A DNA stretch of 60,841 nt from Idiomarina sp. (GTDB lineage: Bacteria; Pseudomonadota; Gammaproteobacteria; Enterobacterales; Alteromonadaceae): NCBI GenBank assembly GCA_020832105.1, contig JAFIFH010000005.1, positions 1-60,841 on the forward strand. The letters are read 5' to 3'. A model generated the notes under the pieces. That model searched no databases. It worked only from the letters and a program-made list of their open reading frames with translations, and was not told where the DNA came from. Positions 46,693 through 56,386 of this stretch are shown here, piece after piece; position 1 is the first letter of the stretch, and each line of letters starts with the position of its first letter. A program made the translations under genes and the position numbers.

Positions 46693-47064
46693 GTGACTCA
46701 AAATACATATCCGCGGGAGTTGCGTCTGTTAACTCCCGCAGATTTTCAATTCGTATTTGATAACCCTCCAGTCAAAGCTGTTACTAAAGAAGTAACCGTT
46801 CTGGCGAAGCCAAATTCCCTTCCGCACCCTCGACTGGGTATCACAGTCAGTAAAAAGCGTGCGCGTCTGGCGGTTGACCGCAATCGCATTAAAAGAATAA
46901 TGCGTGAAAGCTATCGGTTACAGCAGCACAATCTGTCAGGGTTTGATATTATCGTCATCGCAAAACCAGGGATAACCACTTTGGATAACCCGGCGTTGCA
47001 CGACTTGATGAACTACCTATGGCGAAAACTAAGCAAGCGTTGCAAGCAATACCAATCGCGTTAA
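46693..47064 (+). CDS. rnpA: Ribonuclease P protein component
   Basis: 123 residues from GTG 46693. It has [24 protein letters not shown], the RNR-type basic helix of RnpA, here split over [10 protein letters not shown] and [13 protein letters not shown]. It binds the catalytic RNA that matures tRNA 5' ends. Its last 46 bases overlap the start of yidD, a usual arrangement. Confidence 0.95.
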   Translation: MTQNTYPRELRLLTPADFQFVFDNPPVKAVTKEVTVLAKPNSLPHPRLGITVSKKRARLAVDRNRIKRIMRESYRLQQHNLSGFDIIVIAKPGITTLDNPALHDLMNYLWRKLSKRCKQYQSR

Positions 47065-47297
47065 TTCGTGGTTATCAGCTTGTCATTAGCCCTATTTTGG
47101 GGCCGCGCTGCCGTTTTTATCCAACGTGTTCAGAGTACGCCATTCAGGCTATTCGCTTGCATGGCGTGGTCAAAGGCAGTGGTCTGGCCGCAAAGCGCAT
47201 TGTGAAATGTCACCCGGGACATCCCGGTGGTATCGATCCAGTGCCAGGCTCTCAACTTGAAGCGGAAACGCAACAAAGGCAGAAAGAGACAAAGTAA
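47019..47297 (+). CDS. yidD: Membrane protein insertion efficiency factor YidD
   Basis: 92 residues with [20 protein letters not shown], then [16 protein letters not shown] and [14 protein letters not shown], the three conserved blocks of the family, including the Cys residues. It helps YidC-dependent insertion in E. coli. It overlaps rnpA and is followed by yidC after a few bases. Confidence 0.95.
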   Translation: MAKTKQALQAIPIALIRGYQLVISPILGPRCRFYPTCSEYAIQAIRLHGVVKGSGLAAKRIVKCHPGHPGGIDPVPGSQLEAETQQRQKETK

Positions 47298-47301
47298 CTC
47301 T

Positions 47302-49008
47302 ATGAATTCGCAACGTTCACTACTGATTATTGCTTTGCTGGTCTTAAGCTTCTTTATGTTCCAGCAGTGGCAGGTGCGCGACGCCGCATCAACTCCCGGG
47401 GTTGACGCCGCAAGTGCGCCAGAACCTACTTATACTTTACCCAGCGTAGATGACGACTCGCAAAATGTCGTGCCTGGCGCTGAAGGGCAACCACAAACGG
47501 CATCTCCTGCTAGCGGTGCGCCTGACACAGGTATTCCTACCGGCGCAGATGAGAGCACCGGTGATACCGTGCGCATCACCACAGACGTACTTGAAGTGGA
47601 AATTGACCTCAATGGGGGCGATTTAGTCAATGCTTACCTGTTGGAGTTTGCCGAACGTCAGGGGGAAGCGGAACGTTTTAATATTATGCACCGCCGCGCA
47701 GGCCATACCTACATTGCTCAAAGTGGTTTAGTTGGGCGTGATGGCACCGATGGTTCAGACACTCGCCCTACTTTTAGTGCACCGCAACGCACCTTCACGA
47801 TAGACAGCGCAGAGACTCTTGAAGTCCCGCTTAGCTATGTTCGTGACGACGGTACCGAGTTTGTGAAAACTTACGTGTTCCGCCGCGGCGATTATGCTGT
47901 CGACGTGCGCTATGACATCATTAACAACAGTGACAGCGCGAAGCGAATGGCACTGTATGGTCAGTTGCGCCAGACCATGGTCGACAACGACGGCAGTATG
48001 TTTATGCCAACGTATCGCGGCACCGCCTTCTCAACCCAGGACACACGCTACGAAAAATATAGCTTTGGTAAAGTCCAGGATCGTAACCTTCAGCACACCA
48101 CAATCGGTGGCTGGGTCGCGATGCTCGAGCACTACTTTGTCAGTGCGTGGGTACCAGACCAGGTCAACCAAAACGTTATTTACACCATGCAAGCACCGAA
48201 CAACGAAGCCGTGATTGGTTTCACCAGCCGCACCATACAGGTAGAGCCCGGTGAAATTGGTCAGGTGCAGGCAAGTTTATTCCTCGGTCCAAAAGATCAG
48301 GACCGACTGGGTGCGCTGGCTAACAACCTCAACTTAACCGTTGATTACGGCTTTATGTGGTGGCTTGCGATTCCACTGTTCAGCCTGATGCAGTTTATTT
48401 TCGGTCTTGTTGGCAACTGGGGTGTGGTAATTATCCTGGTCACGCTGATCGTTAAACTGGTCCTGTACCCACTGACCAAAGCACAGTACACGTCGATGGC
48501 GAAGATGCGTATGGTCGCGCCGAAGATGAAAGCACTGAAAGAGAAGCATGGTGACGACCGCCAGAAACTCTCTGCAGCGATGATGAAGCTCTATCAGGAA
48601 GAGAAAGTGAATCCACTGGGCGGCTGTCTGCCAATGCTGCTGCAGTTACCCATCTTCTTAACCTTGTACTGGGTACTGTTAGAGTCTGCGGAGTTCCGCC
48701 ACGCTGACTTTGCATTATGGATTACCGACCTTTCCAGTCGTGACCCGTACTTCATTCTGCCGTTATTGATGGGTGCATCCATGTGGTTGATGCAGCACTT
48801 GCAGCCAACCCCAATTACCGACCCGATGCAGAAGAAACTGATGCAGATGATGCCAATTCTGTTTACGGTATTCTTCCTGTTCTTCCCATCCGGCCTGGTG
48901 CTTTACTGGCTTACCAGTAACCTGGTGTCGATTGCACAGATGCTGTGGATTTATCGACAGATTGAGAAGAAAGGGTTTAAACAGAAGAAACCCAAAGTAG
49001 CCAAATAA
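47302..49008 (+). CDS. yidC: Membrane protein insertase YidC
   Basis: 568 residues. The first membrane segment is SLLIIALLVLSFFMFQQW; a Pro/Ser/Thr-rich periplasmic segment and the large beta-supersandwich domain (about 90-340) follow. The insertase core begins with WWLAIPLFSLMQFIFG and has LVKLVLYPLTKAQYTSMAKM, CLPMLLQLPIFLTLYWVL and LVLYWLTSNLVSIAQM. I chose ATG 47302 because the frame upstream (to 47227) overlaps yidD and adds only polar residues. It inserts proteins into the inner membrane with or without SecYEG. Confidence 0.97.
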   Translation: MNSQRSLLIIALLVLSFFMFQQWQVRDAASTPGVDAASAPEPTYTLPSVDDDSQNVVPGAEGQPQTASPASGAPDTGIPTGADESTGDTVRITTDVLEVEIDLNGGDLVNAYLLEFAERQGEAERFNIMHRRAGHTYIAQSGLVGRDGTDGSDTRPTFSAPQRTFTIDSAETLEVPLSYVRDDGTEFVKTYVFRRGDYAVDVRYDIINNSDSAKRMALYGQLRQTMVDNDGSMFMPTYRGTAFSTQDTRYEKYSFGKVQDRNLQHTTIGGWVAMLEHYFVSAWVPDQVNQNVIYTMQAPNNEAVIGFTSRTIQVEPGEIGQVQASLFLGPKDQDRLGALANNLNLTVDYGFMWWLAIPLFSLMQFIFGLVGNWGVVIILVTLIVKLVLYPLTKAQYTSMAKMRMVAPKMKALKEKHGDDRQKLSAAMMKLYQEEKVNPLGGCLPMLLQLPIFLTLYWVLLESAEFRHADFALWITDLSSRDPYFILPLLMGASMWLMQHLQPTPITDPMQKKLMQMMPILFTVFFLFFPSGLVLYWLTSNLVSIAQMLWIYRQIEKKGFKQKKPKVAK

Positions 49009-49030
49009 GCTTGGCCTACTAACCCTACAG

Positions 49031-49060
49031 AAACCCAGCCAAGTGCTGGGTTTCTTGTTT
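49031..49060 (+). terminator. yidC intrinsic terminator
   Basis: AAACCCAGC (49031-49039) pairs with GCTGGGTTT (49045-49053) around a 5-base loop, followed by CTTGTTTC. Confidence 0.8.
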
Positions 49061-49150
49061 CTGCGTGTTTAACTGATACATTAAAAGCACAACTGTGTAC
49101 ATTAGATCAATGTGAAAGCCGATATTGCCCCACCCTTGGAGGAGTCATCC

Positions 49151-49885
49151 ATGCCCCGTTCCCGAACCTTTAAAATTTTCCACACCTTTTACCTGCTGGT
49201 GATCGCAGTACTGCTCACGCTGATCTTCGTTGAGCGGCAAAAACAATCCGATGACCCAAGTACCCGCGCGCTCAGCGAACAGCTAGAGAGTACCCAGGAA
49301 TCATTAACCACCCGAGTGCGCGACCTTAGCGAGCAAATGGACAGTCGTTTCGCTGCCCTCGAAGAGCGCTTGCCACCTCCTCACGAGCAAGATCAACCGC
49401 GACGCACCGCGCCCCCTGCAAGCAGTCAAAACCCGCCCGTGGACAGTATCCATGAACCACAGGAAAGCGCAGACGAGCCAGCACAACCGCCAATGAGCAG
49501 CGGTGACTATGCGCGCCTTGGCAGCGCCATGGTAGATGACTTCGAAGCGCGTAAAAACGAGTTCGACATGCAGTCGGTAGACCCCGATTGGGCAAATCCT
49601 ACTTTAGATCTTATCCGGGCGCAGTTTAGTGATAACCATTACCTGAGTGAGCTTCATCTAGCGGATATGGAATGTCGCAGCAGCATTTGCCAAATCGACA
49701 TCGACACGGCTGAGCCAGAAGCGATCAATCCCGCTCGTCTGTTGCAGGGGCTCAATGGGATGAATGATAACGACCAGGGTTTAGTGTACCGGCTAATGAG
49801 CCGTCCATTAGATACAACTTATCGGGTACTCGTATTGCGCTCAAGCGAGCCGGAGCGTGATTCAGACAGTGAGCCTGAAAATTAG
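49151..49885 (+). CDS. Bitopic membrane protein of unknown function
   Basis: 244 residues. A membrane segment at about 11-27 (FHTFYLLVIAVLLTLIF) is followed by a predicted coiled coil at 37-74 and a Pro-rich linker at about 75-115. A C-terminal domain has a close cysteine pair, Cys175 and Cys180 (MECRSSICQIDID), that could be a periplasmic disulfide. I chose ATG 49151 because GGAGGAG precedes it; an upstream GTG at 49112 lacks a site. It lies between yidC and mnmE, where other members of the order have no such gene. I do not recognise the family. Confidence 0.65.
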   Translation: MPRSRTFKIFHTFYLLVIAVLLTLIFVERQKQSDDPSTRALSEQLESTQESLTTRVRDLSEQMDSRFAALEERLPPPHEQDQPRRTAPPASSQNPPVDSIHEPQESADEPAQPPMSSGDYARLGSAMVDDFEARKNEFDMQSVDPDWANPTLDLIRAQFSDNHYLSELHLADMECRSSICQIDIDTAEPEAINPARLLQGLNGMNDNDQGLVYRLMSRPLDTTYRVLVLRSSEPERDSDSEPEN

Positions 49886-49989
49886 TGGTAGCTGACTGGT
49901 TGAGATAGACGATAGGTCAGCAAACGCCCATAATATGGGCGCGCGCACAAATGACCGCCTAAGCCCATTAACGTTAAGTAACCAAGCTG

Positions 49990-51381
49990 ATGAATAGTAT
50001 GCAAACACAGGCCGATGAATTTTCCAATGACAGCATCGTTGCCCAGGCAACCCCGCCGGGCAAAGGAGGCGTCGGCATCGTCCGAGTCAGCGGTCCAGGG
50101 GCTCGACTCGTCGCACACCATATGCTTGGCGAATGTCCTAAACCACGATTTGCCCATTTCACCAATTTTAAAGACCGCAGCGGCACCGTGCTTGACCAGG
50201 GCATCGCCCTCTATTTCCAGGGCCCGAACTCCTTTACCGGCGAAGATGTACTGGAGCTGCAAGGTCACGGCGGGCCCGTGGTTATTGATATGCTGATCCG
50301 AGAGATCCTGACCTTACCTGATATGCGCATGGCACGCCCTGGTGAGTTTAGCGAGCGAGCCTTTATGAATGATAAGCTCGATCTCGCCCAGGCAGAGGCC
50401 ATTGCTGATCTTATCGATACCACCTCAGAGCAAGCCGCACGAATGGCCATGCAAAGCCTGCAAGGGGAGTTCTCACACCGGATTGACGTGCTGGTGGACG
50501 CGGTCATTCAGCTACGCATGTACGTAGAAGCCGCCATTGATTTCCCCGACGAAGAAATTGATTTTCTAAGTGACGGTAAAGTCATTAACGATTTAAATGG
50601 CATTATCGACAGCCTGCTGGCGGTAGAAAAAGAAGCACAACAAGGTGCGTTGCTGCGTGAAGGTATGCGCGTGGTCATTGCAGGCCGCCCGAATGCCGGT
50701 AAATCCAGCCTGCTGAACGCTCTTGCCGGACGAGAGTCCGCGATAGTGACCGAAATTGCCGGCACCACTCGCGATGTTTTACGTGAACACATTCAAATCG
50801 ATGGGATGCCGTTACATGTGATTGATACTGCAGGGCTTAGAGACAGCCCGGACAAAGTTGAGCAGATCGGTATTCAGCGCGCATGGCAGGAGATAGAACA
50901 AGCTGACCGGGTGTTATTTATGGTCGATAGCACCGAAACCGATGCCGTTGACCCTCTTAACATCTGGCCCGAGTTCTTTCATCGGCTACCAGCCCATATT
51001 CCTTACACCGTGATCCGCAATAAAGCAGACTTGAGCCAGGAGCCTGCCGCTATTGAGATACACGACTCGATACCAGTGCTGCATATGTCTGCAAAAACGG
51101 GCCATGGTATTGAGCTACTGCGTCAACACCTTAAATCGTCCATGGGCTTTAACGATCATATGGAAGGTGGCTTTATGGCTCGCCGCCGCCACCTTGCCGC
51201 GCTGGAGAAAGCACGTGAGCACTTACTATCAGGCAAAGAGCAGCTAGAGCTGAACATTGCCGGTGAGATCCTTGCCGAAGAGTTACGTTTGACACAACAA
51301 CACCTGAATGAAATCACCGGAGAATTCACCAGTGATGATTTGCTTGGAGAAATCTTTGGCTCGTTTTGTATTGGTAAATAA
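49990..51381 (+). CDS. mnmE: tRNA uridine-5-carboxymethylaminomethyl modification GTPase MnmE
   Basis: 463 residues. The N-terminal folate-binding domain (1-120) has [20 protein letters not shown] and [20 protein letters not shown]. The inserted G domain has [39 protein letters not shown] and RNKAD. The protein ends in GSFCIGK, with the essential C-terminal cysteine. With MnmG it makes cmnm5U34. The usual next gene, mnmG, is not in this window. Two other in-frame ATG choices differ by three residues. Confidence 0.97.
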   Translation: MNSMQTQADEFSNDSIVAQATPPGKGGVGIVRVSGPGARLVAHHMLGECPKPRFAHFTNFKDRSGTVLDQGIALYFQGPNSFTGEDVLELQGHGGPVVIDMLIREILTLPDMRMARPGEFSERAFMNDKLDLAQAEAIADLIDTTSEQAARMAMQSLQGEFSHRIDVLVDAVIQLRMYVEAAIDFPDEEIDFLSDGKVINDLNGIIDSLLAVEKEAQQGALLREGMRVVIAGRPNAGKSSLLNALAGRESAIVTEIAGTTRDVLREHIQIDGMPLHVIDTAGLRDSPDKVEQIGIQRAWQEIEQADRVLFMVDSTETDAVDPLNIWPEFFHRLPAHIPYTVIRNKADLSQEPAAIEIHDSIPVLHMSAKTGHGIELLRQHLKSSMGFNDHMEGGFMARRRHLAALEKAREHLLSGKEQLELNIAGEILAEELRLTQQHLNEITGEFTSDDLLGEIFGSFCIGK

Positions 51382-51469
51382 AAAAAGCGTGAGTATGGCC
51401 CGCCTTAGCTGCGCTTTAGCAAAAAACTTCTACACTTAGTTCAATATTAGAGACCATGAGCCTAGCCCT

Positions 51470-52153
51470 ATGCAGAAATCTTCAAGAATACAAAGCGTTA
51501 TCCAGCAATGGAGCAAAACATTTATTCTCACTTGTTGCACATTCGCGCTGCTTGCCTGTAGCAGCGCGTATTACAGCGCTATGGAGCGCCTTGGCTACGA
51601 AAAGCGCGACATCCTAGTGACCCGTGTAGAACGCTCCCGTGATGCCCAGGCGGACGCTCAGGACACTTTCCGTAATGCCCTTGAACGCTATCAAAGCGTT
51701 ATCGATACCCCGGACAGTGATTTACGCGCCAAATATGAAGAAGTACTAGCCGCTTATGACGACAGCGAGGATGCCGCAGCCAATGTGCGCCGACGAATCG
51801 CTGATGTGGAAGATGTTGCCGATGATTTGTTCGATGAATGGAACGACGAACTTGATCGCTACACCAATCAGGAATTACGCGCGTCAAGTGAGCGCCAGCT
51901 AACTCAGACCCGCAGCCAGTATGAGCGCCTGATTGAGCGTATGCGTCAAACCGAAGAGCGGATGGAGCCTGTATTACGGGCCTTTGAAGATCAGATGTTG
52001 TATTTACGCCACAACCTCAACGCCCAGTCTATCGGTGCCCTTGAAGGTGAAATGGCCCGCATACGCGATGATGTGGACAGCCTGATTAGTAACATGGAAG
52101 CGTCTATTGCAGAGTCCGAAGCCTTCATTCAAAGCCTCCGCGACGCCAGCTAA
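51470..52153 (+). CDS. DUF2959 family coiled-coil lipoprotein
   Basis: 227 residues. The N-terminus has CTFALLACSSAYYSAMERLG, an LLAC lipobox and the conserved YY-A-E-LG block of DUF2959. The rest is almost all long amphipathic helix, acidic (VERSRDAQADAQDTFRNALE), and suggests an elongated coiled coil in the periplasm. The family function is not known. The rather long n-region before the lipobox is unusual; an internal start is possible but no better ribosome-binding site is seen. Confidence 0.85.
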   Translation: MQKSSRIQSVIQQWSKTFILTCCTFALLACSSAYYSAMERLGYEKRDILVTRVERSRDAQADAQDTFRNALERYQSVIDTPDSDLRAKYEEVLAAYDDSEDAAANVRRRIADVEDVADDLFDEWNDELDRYTNQELRASSERQLTQTRSQYERLIERMRQTEERMEPVLRAFEDQMLYLRHNLNAQSIGALEGEMARIRDDVDSLISNMEASIAESEAFIQSLRDAS

Positions 52154-52223
52154 CTGTAATAATGGTCTAATTAAAGCGAACGTAAAGATTCGATTTTTTA
52201 TGATCTTAACAGGTAACCTTTGG

Positions 52224-52254
52224 GTACTGGAAAAGGCAATTCGCTTTTCCGTAC
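52224..52254 (+). promoter_or_regulatory. Hairpin just before the ribosome-binding site of the GGDEF-EAL gene
   Basis: GTAC-T-GGAAAAG (52224-52235) pairs with CTTTTCC-GTAC (52244-52254) with one bulge. The AAGGA ribosome-binding site starts 3 bases later, at 52257. The stem could modulate translation. Confidence 0.45.
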
Positions 52255-52269
52255 CTAAGGATGACCCAC

Positions 52270-53700
52270 ATGGCAGTACCATCTACTCCGTCTAGCCAGG
52301 CGCCGCAGTCCATCAACAAGTTTGACTGGATGCCCGCAGCATTGCCTGATTGTACGATCGCTCGCATGCACGAAATTCGAAATATGAGTGCACTGGGTCT
52401 TAAAGGGGCTGGTGCGGTTGAATGGAATACCGTTCACGCCCTGTCATGCGATCCACTCACCGGATTGCCGATGACACGTTTGTTTGAAGCGCGGATCGAT
52501 CACCTGTTGGCTCATTCTAGTAGCGAGTTTGCCGTCGTTATTATTAATTGTCAGAAGTTTCGCTTAATCAACGAAATTTATGGCCGTGAGGTGGCAAATA
52601 GTGTGTTACGAACCATTGCCAAACGACTGAATAAATTGGCCCAGCCAAGTGTGTTCTGTGCCCGCCTACGTGACGACCGCTTTGGTTTTATCGTCAATAA
52701 AGCCCACCGCGCTTTAGCCGAAGAATTCTTTTCCGCATTAGAAGAAACCTTAAGAAAGCCTATGCGCTTTCGCGGTCATCGTTATCAACTTGGCTTCGCG
52801 GTGGGTATTAACTGGCGCCAGGCGGATGAGCAGACCCGGGCGCACGAGTTACTGCTTGATACCGAGACGGCACTGCAAAATGCGAAAAACGTAGCGGCAG
52901 AGAATTTTGTTTCGATTGTTGAACGTCCGCTTATTCAACAGCATGCAGAACAGCGTCTGCAGCAACAGCTCAAAGAGCAACTTCGCGACGAAACCTTACC
53001 GATTCATGTGAATCCAGTGATTAACCTGCGTACTGGGGTTATTTACAGCTATCAGGCGATGCCTGTGCTGCTTGATAACGGTGAAGCGATTCCCTTTGAT
53101 ATCCTGATGAAAATCGCGGAAGGAAGCGGCATGATGTTGCCTTTAACCGAATACGTCATCCGCCATGGCATCAAGCAATACGCCAAGGTTGAGCAACGGC
53201 TGAACACCTATTTTTGCGTCAAAGTTAGCCGGGTCGACATGTGCAATACTAAACTTACCCAGTTAGCCATTGAGCAACTCACCAGCTTCAACATTCCGGA
53301 ATACAAGTTCCAGCTGGAGCTGCACGATGAAGGCCAGGCGGACACCTGGCGTTCCGTGAACAACGACATGTTTGAGTTAGAGCGCGCTGAATGTCCGAGC
53401 CAATTCAAACGCCAGGCATTTAATCCAAAAGCCAGCCTGCCTGCGGATGGTGCGCCTGGCAAATTACAGGTCAATAAAGTGTTTTGGTTGAAGCGTTGTA
53501 TCCTGCAAAAGGCACTGGACAATACCCGCGACTTACATTTGTTGCGCACCACCATAGATCTTGCCCGCTCGCTCGGCATCGATGTGATGGCCAATGACCT
53601 GCATGAGGACGCACATCGCACCCTTGCCCTGTCCCTTGGTATTCTCTATGGCAAAGGCCCGCTGGTGGGCGAAAGCGCGCCGTTAGCATTATTGCGTTAA
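52270..53700 (+). CDS. Degenerate GGDEF-EAL protein, probably not enzymatic
   Basis: 476 residues. The DPLTGLPMTRLFEARID opening shows a GGDEF domain at about 60-210, but the active-site GGDEF reads RDDRF (134-138) and the metal-binding DxD region reads INCQKF. The following EAL domain has YQAM where EAL is expected (261-264). LELHD stands for LExTE, and MANDLHE for the AEGVE block. All catalytic residues for making or cutting cyclic-di-GMP are gone. It has no membrane segment. I chose ATG 52270, which is 8 bases after AAGGA. It may be a binding or scaffolding protein, as for other degenerate family members such as E. coli CsrD. Confidence 0.75.
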   Translation: MAVPSTPSSQAPQSINKFDWMPAALPDCTIARMHEIRNMSALGLKGAGAVEWNTVHALSCDPLTGLPMTRLFEARIDHLLAHSSSEFAVVIINCQKFRLINEIYGREVANSVLRTIAKRLNKLAQPSVFCARLRDDRFGFIVNKAHRALAEEFFSALEETLRKPMRFRGHRYQLGFAVGINWRQADEQTRAHELLLDTETALQNAKNVAAENFVSIVERPLIQQHAEQRLQQQLKEQLRDETLPIHVNPVINLRTGVIYSYQAMPVLLDNGEAIPFDILMKIAEGSGMMLPLTEYVIRHGIKQYAKVEQRLNTYFCVKVSRVDMCNTKLTQLAIEQLTSFNIPEYKFQLELHDEGQADTWRSVNNDMFELERAECPSQFKRQAFNPKASLPADGAPGKLQVNKVFWLKRCILQKALDNTRDLHLLRTTIDLARSLGIDVMANDLHEDAHRTLALSLGILYGKGPLVGESAPLALLR

Positions 53701-53724
53701 CGGTGTTGGGTCGTAGCGCACCTA

Positions 53725-54285
53725 TTACTGTGCGCTACTGACCCGTATTTGCCCCGGCTCTACACTTATATTCAAGCCAAGCTGCTGCAGTAACTGATAG
53801 CGAGAGTCTTCCTGGTCGAAGCGATAGACCGGATTTTCTTCCAGCCAGTCATGCAGCAAGCCGTATACTTCATTGCTGATTCCACTGACGTTTAGCTGAC
53901 CAAAATCTGTATCGATAGAGGAGCTTTCAAGACTTAAGCGACGCACATAAATTGCGTGATCCGCAGCACTATAACTAGGCACACCTGCTACCTGCAGAAA
54001 AACTTTGACCGGATATTCACGGCCAAAGAACGACGCATTAATCACCGAATTTGTCCGCACATGGACCTTACCATCGCCATGTTCGTCGATAGCAAAGCCT
54101 AAATCGTCAACGTTAAGACGCGCACTTACGCCTGCAGCATTTACTTCAAATCGATGTTTCTCGATTTCGCTCATTGCCAGGCGTTCAAGTTCATTTTCGC
54201 CAATTGTATAATTGACCAGCTGTCCGATTTGAGCACAGGCGGTCCCCACAAAAACAATACTCAGTAACAACACACTTTTTAACAT
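53725..54285 (-). CDS. DUF1439 (YceB-like) lipoprotein
   Basis: 186 residues. MLKSVLLLSIVFVGTACAQ is a lipoprotein signal with cysteine 17. The mature part is beta-rich: NYTIGENELERLAMSEIEKH, then LGFAIDEHGDGKVHV and SLESSSIDTDFGQLNVSGIS, typical of DUF1439, a family of lipoproteins of unknown role. I chose ATG 54285 because GGAG lies 6 bases before it; the frame extends to 54303 without a site. It is followed on this strand by no other gene before the GGDEF-EAL gene, with which it converges. Confidence 0.8.
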   Translation of the reverse strand: MLKSVLLLSIVFVGTACAQIGQLVNYTIGENELERLAMSEIEKHRFEVNAAGVSARLNVDDLGFAIDEHGDGKVHVRTNSVINASFFGREYPVKVFLQVAGVPSYSAADHAIYVRRLSLESSSIDTDFGQLNVSGISNEVYGLLHDWLEENPVYRFDQEDSRYQLLQQLGLNISVEPGQIRVSSAQ

Positions 54286-54311
54286 TCTAATCTCCACGAT
54301 CACACTCTACA

Positions 54312-54920
54312 TTAAGATGTACTGAGAAGTTCTTCAGCGACTCGTTGCAATACCAGGGTTTCACGACCAATGGACAAGCCCATCGACGCAGGCTGCGCAC
54401 TTAGCACCGCTCTATTATGCTGTAACGCCTCATTAACCCCGACCCACTGCACAGACATGCCATTTGCCACCTCGTAGTGCTCGAGTTGGTTGGCCACTAG
54501 AGGCTGGGTCAGCTCACAATGAAACCAATAAGACGTTTGGTGCATAAAGTCCCAGTCTTTCTTCCATGTCGGCTGAAACTCGGTGATCCGACCAAAAGGC
54601 GCAACAATACGAATGTCTGTGGCGCCAGCTTCTTCGCGAAGTTCCCGGCGCAGGCCACTGCGAGGCTCTTCACCTGGGTCAATGCCGCCCCCCGGAAAGC
54701 TAAAATCGTCATAGCGCTGGGTATACATCATTAAGATCTGCTCGCCTTTCAGGATAATCCCTCGTGAGGCCTGACGCTGCAGTACTTGCATGCCGTGGCG
54801 TTTAAATGCATTCCCAAGCATGTCGGTGTCTTGCGAAGAACACAAAAGCTGCTTAGGAAACTTCTTCTCTTCCACCAATGGATGGAGCGACGCATGAACC
54901 AAGTGACCTAATGAACGCAT
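54312..54920 (-). CDS. Nudix hydrolase
   Basis: 202 residues. The Nudix box is complete in G-x5-E-x7-R-E-x2-E-E-x-G form, starting GGGIDPGEEPRSGLRRELRE. The domain begins QRQASRGIILKGEQILMMYT and continues to YWFHCELTQP. Such enzymes hydrolyse nucleoside diphosphates linked to a second group; the substrate is not evident. I chose ATG 54920, which is preceded closely by GAGGT; a frame open to 54959 has no good site. It sits 26 bases upstream of the DUF1439 gene and may be co-transcribed. Confidence 0.88.
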   Translation of the reverse strand: MRSLGHLVHASLHPLVEEKKFPKQLLCSSQDTDMLGNAFKRHGMQVLQRQASRGIILKGEQILMMYTQRYDDFSFPGGGIDPGEEPRSGLRRELREEAGATDIRIVAPFGRITEFQPTWKKDWDFMHQTSYWFHCELTQPLVANQLEHYEVANGMSVQWVGVNEALQHNRAVLSAQPASMGLSIGRETLVLQRVAEELLSTS

Positions 54921-55066
54921 GTGACCTCTACTTCTTGACGCTGGGCATCTGCTCTGCAAGGCAGCTAGTATAAGAAATCATCAGTTGAGAAGGAAGCAGC
55001 AATGCCACTTGAGGTTCGACAACTGAACTGGCACCAGCGGCGACGCGCCACCGAAGTGCCGCACGC

Positions 55067-56209
55067 TTATTTGCGCAACACTTCACTCAGGGGTTTGAGC
55101 TTAGGGATATGTGAAATCACCACCATAATCACCGTCATCACCGGCACCGCCAGTAAAATGCCCACTGGACCCCATAAGAATCCCCAGAAAAATATTGAGA
55201 TGAATATGATGATCGGGTTTACCGCCAAGCGCTGGCCGTGAATGTAAGGCTCAAGGAAGAAACCTACGACTGAGATCATCACCAGGAACGTACCCGGCAC
55301 AATAGCAATCATCAGCAAATCGTCGAAAGTCGCCACCGACACCACCACCAGCAAGCCGACCCCAAGGATACCACCCACATAAGGTATAAAGCGCGCTAAC
55401 GCAGCTACCAGGCCCCACAGTACGGGTGTCGGTAACCCAACCGCCCATGATACCAGGCCAACGATAATACCGATGGAGACGTTAACAGAGGTGATCACCC
55501 CGAGGTAACGCGCTACCTGCTCCTGGCCTGAACGCACAATTGACAAAAAGATGTGCCGGCGACGCCGACGCATCTGATGGGCCAGGTTACGCACCATGGT
55601 ATCGCCGGTCACCAATATAAAATAGGTCAGCGCAAGGGCCAGACCAAGCCCGGTCACCGCACTTTGTGCCGCGGCAAAGGCGCGGTTTTCCCATAATTCG
55701 CTCTCGTGCACGATGACCGTGGGATCTTCAGCGCCTTCCACTTCACCATCTACCTCTTCCTGAATCTCTTCTGCGGACTCCTGCAACTTCTCGATATCCT
55801 GCTGGATTTCACCCCGACCCTGAAGGATTCGCTCTACGGCTTCAGGGGCCTCTTCAGCCCACTGTGTCAGGGGCGCAAACACGCCATAACCGATACCAAT
55901 AATGCCCGCCAAAAAGCCCAGCACCAACACCAGCGCACTAAGTGCCCGCGGCACACCAAGCCGGCGGCTGGCCCAGGTTACCAGCGGCGACATCAACAGG
56001 CTTAATAGCAGCGCGAAGACTATGGGTAACAATATTTCACTGGCAACAAACAGGGTGTAAAGAATTGCGAGGGTAAATAGCCCATAAATGGGGGTGCTTA
56101 AATCCTGATCTTTTATTGCTTTTACCAAGCCTTTCTGCGCGTGACTCTGGCTCAAATCACGCTCACTTGAACGCTGTGGGTCTGAATCGGGTGGGGAAGA
56201 ACTTTGCAT
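55067..56209 (-). CDS. AI-2E family transporter (PerM-like permease)
   Basis: 380 residues with about eight hydrophobic segments. A soluble acidic insert at about 130-170 (EDPTVIVHESELWENRAF) sits in the middle. The C-terminal half has the conserved PTPVLWGLVAALARFIPYVGG and FFWGFLWGPVGILLAVPVM blocks of the PerM/YhhT family. Members were named for autoinducer-2 export in E. coli (TqsA), but many have other or unknown roles. I chose ATG 56209 because AGGA lies 8 bases before it. It diverges from nhaD. Confidence 0.88.
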   Translation of the reverse strand: MQSSSPPDSDPQRSSERDLSQSHAQKGLVKAIKDQDLSTPIYGLFTLAILYTLFVASEILLPIVFALLLSLLMSPLVTWASRRLGVPRALSALVLVLGFLAGIIGIGYGVFAPLTQWAEEAPEAVERILQGRGEIQQDIEKLQESAEEIQEEVDGEVEGAEDPTVIVHESELWENRAFAAAQSAVTGLGLALALTYFILVTGDTMVRNLAHQMRRRRRHIFLSIVRSGQEQVARYLGVITSVNVSIGIIVGLVSWAVGLPTPVLWGLVAALARFIPYVGGILGVGLLVVVSVATFDDLLMIAIVPGTFLVMISVVGFFLEPYIHGQRLAVNPIIIFISIFFWGFLWGPVGILLAVPVMTVIMVVISHIPKLKPLSEVLRK

Positions 56210-56377
56210 GACTAATATCCTACTAAACAACTATGACACCACTATAGACCATGGGCGCAGCTAGCACCGTATTTGTTATTATTATGCATTATAAAAAGTA
56301 ATCAATAACATACATTTTGAAAAAATAAATTAATTTACACTTAACCTCATTTTTAGCGCGCTTTTCCACCAAACTGG

Positions 56378-56386
56378 TGCTAGAAT
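56378..56386 (+). promoter_or_regulatory. Extended -10 promoter of nhaD
   Basis: TG, one base, then TAGAAT (56381-56386) makes an extended -10 84 bases before the nhaD ATG. The region upstream is AT-rich. Confidence 0.45.

Noticed and set aside
47227..47301. Longer yidC start
   Set aside because: It lies in yidD and adds a polar, basic stretch before the first membrane segment, unlike YidC.
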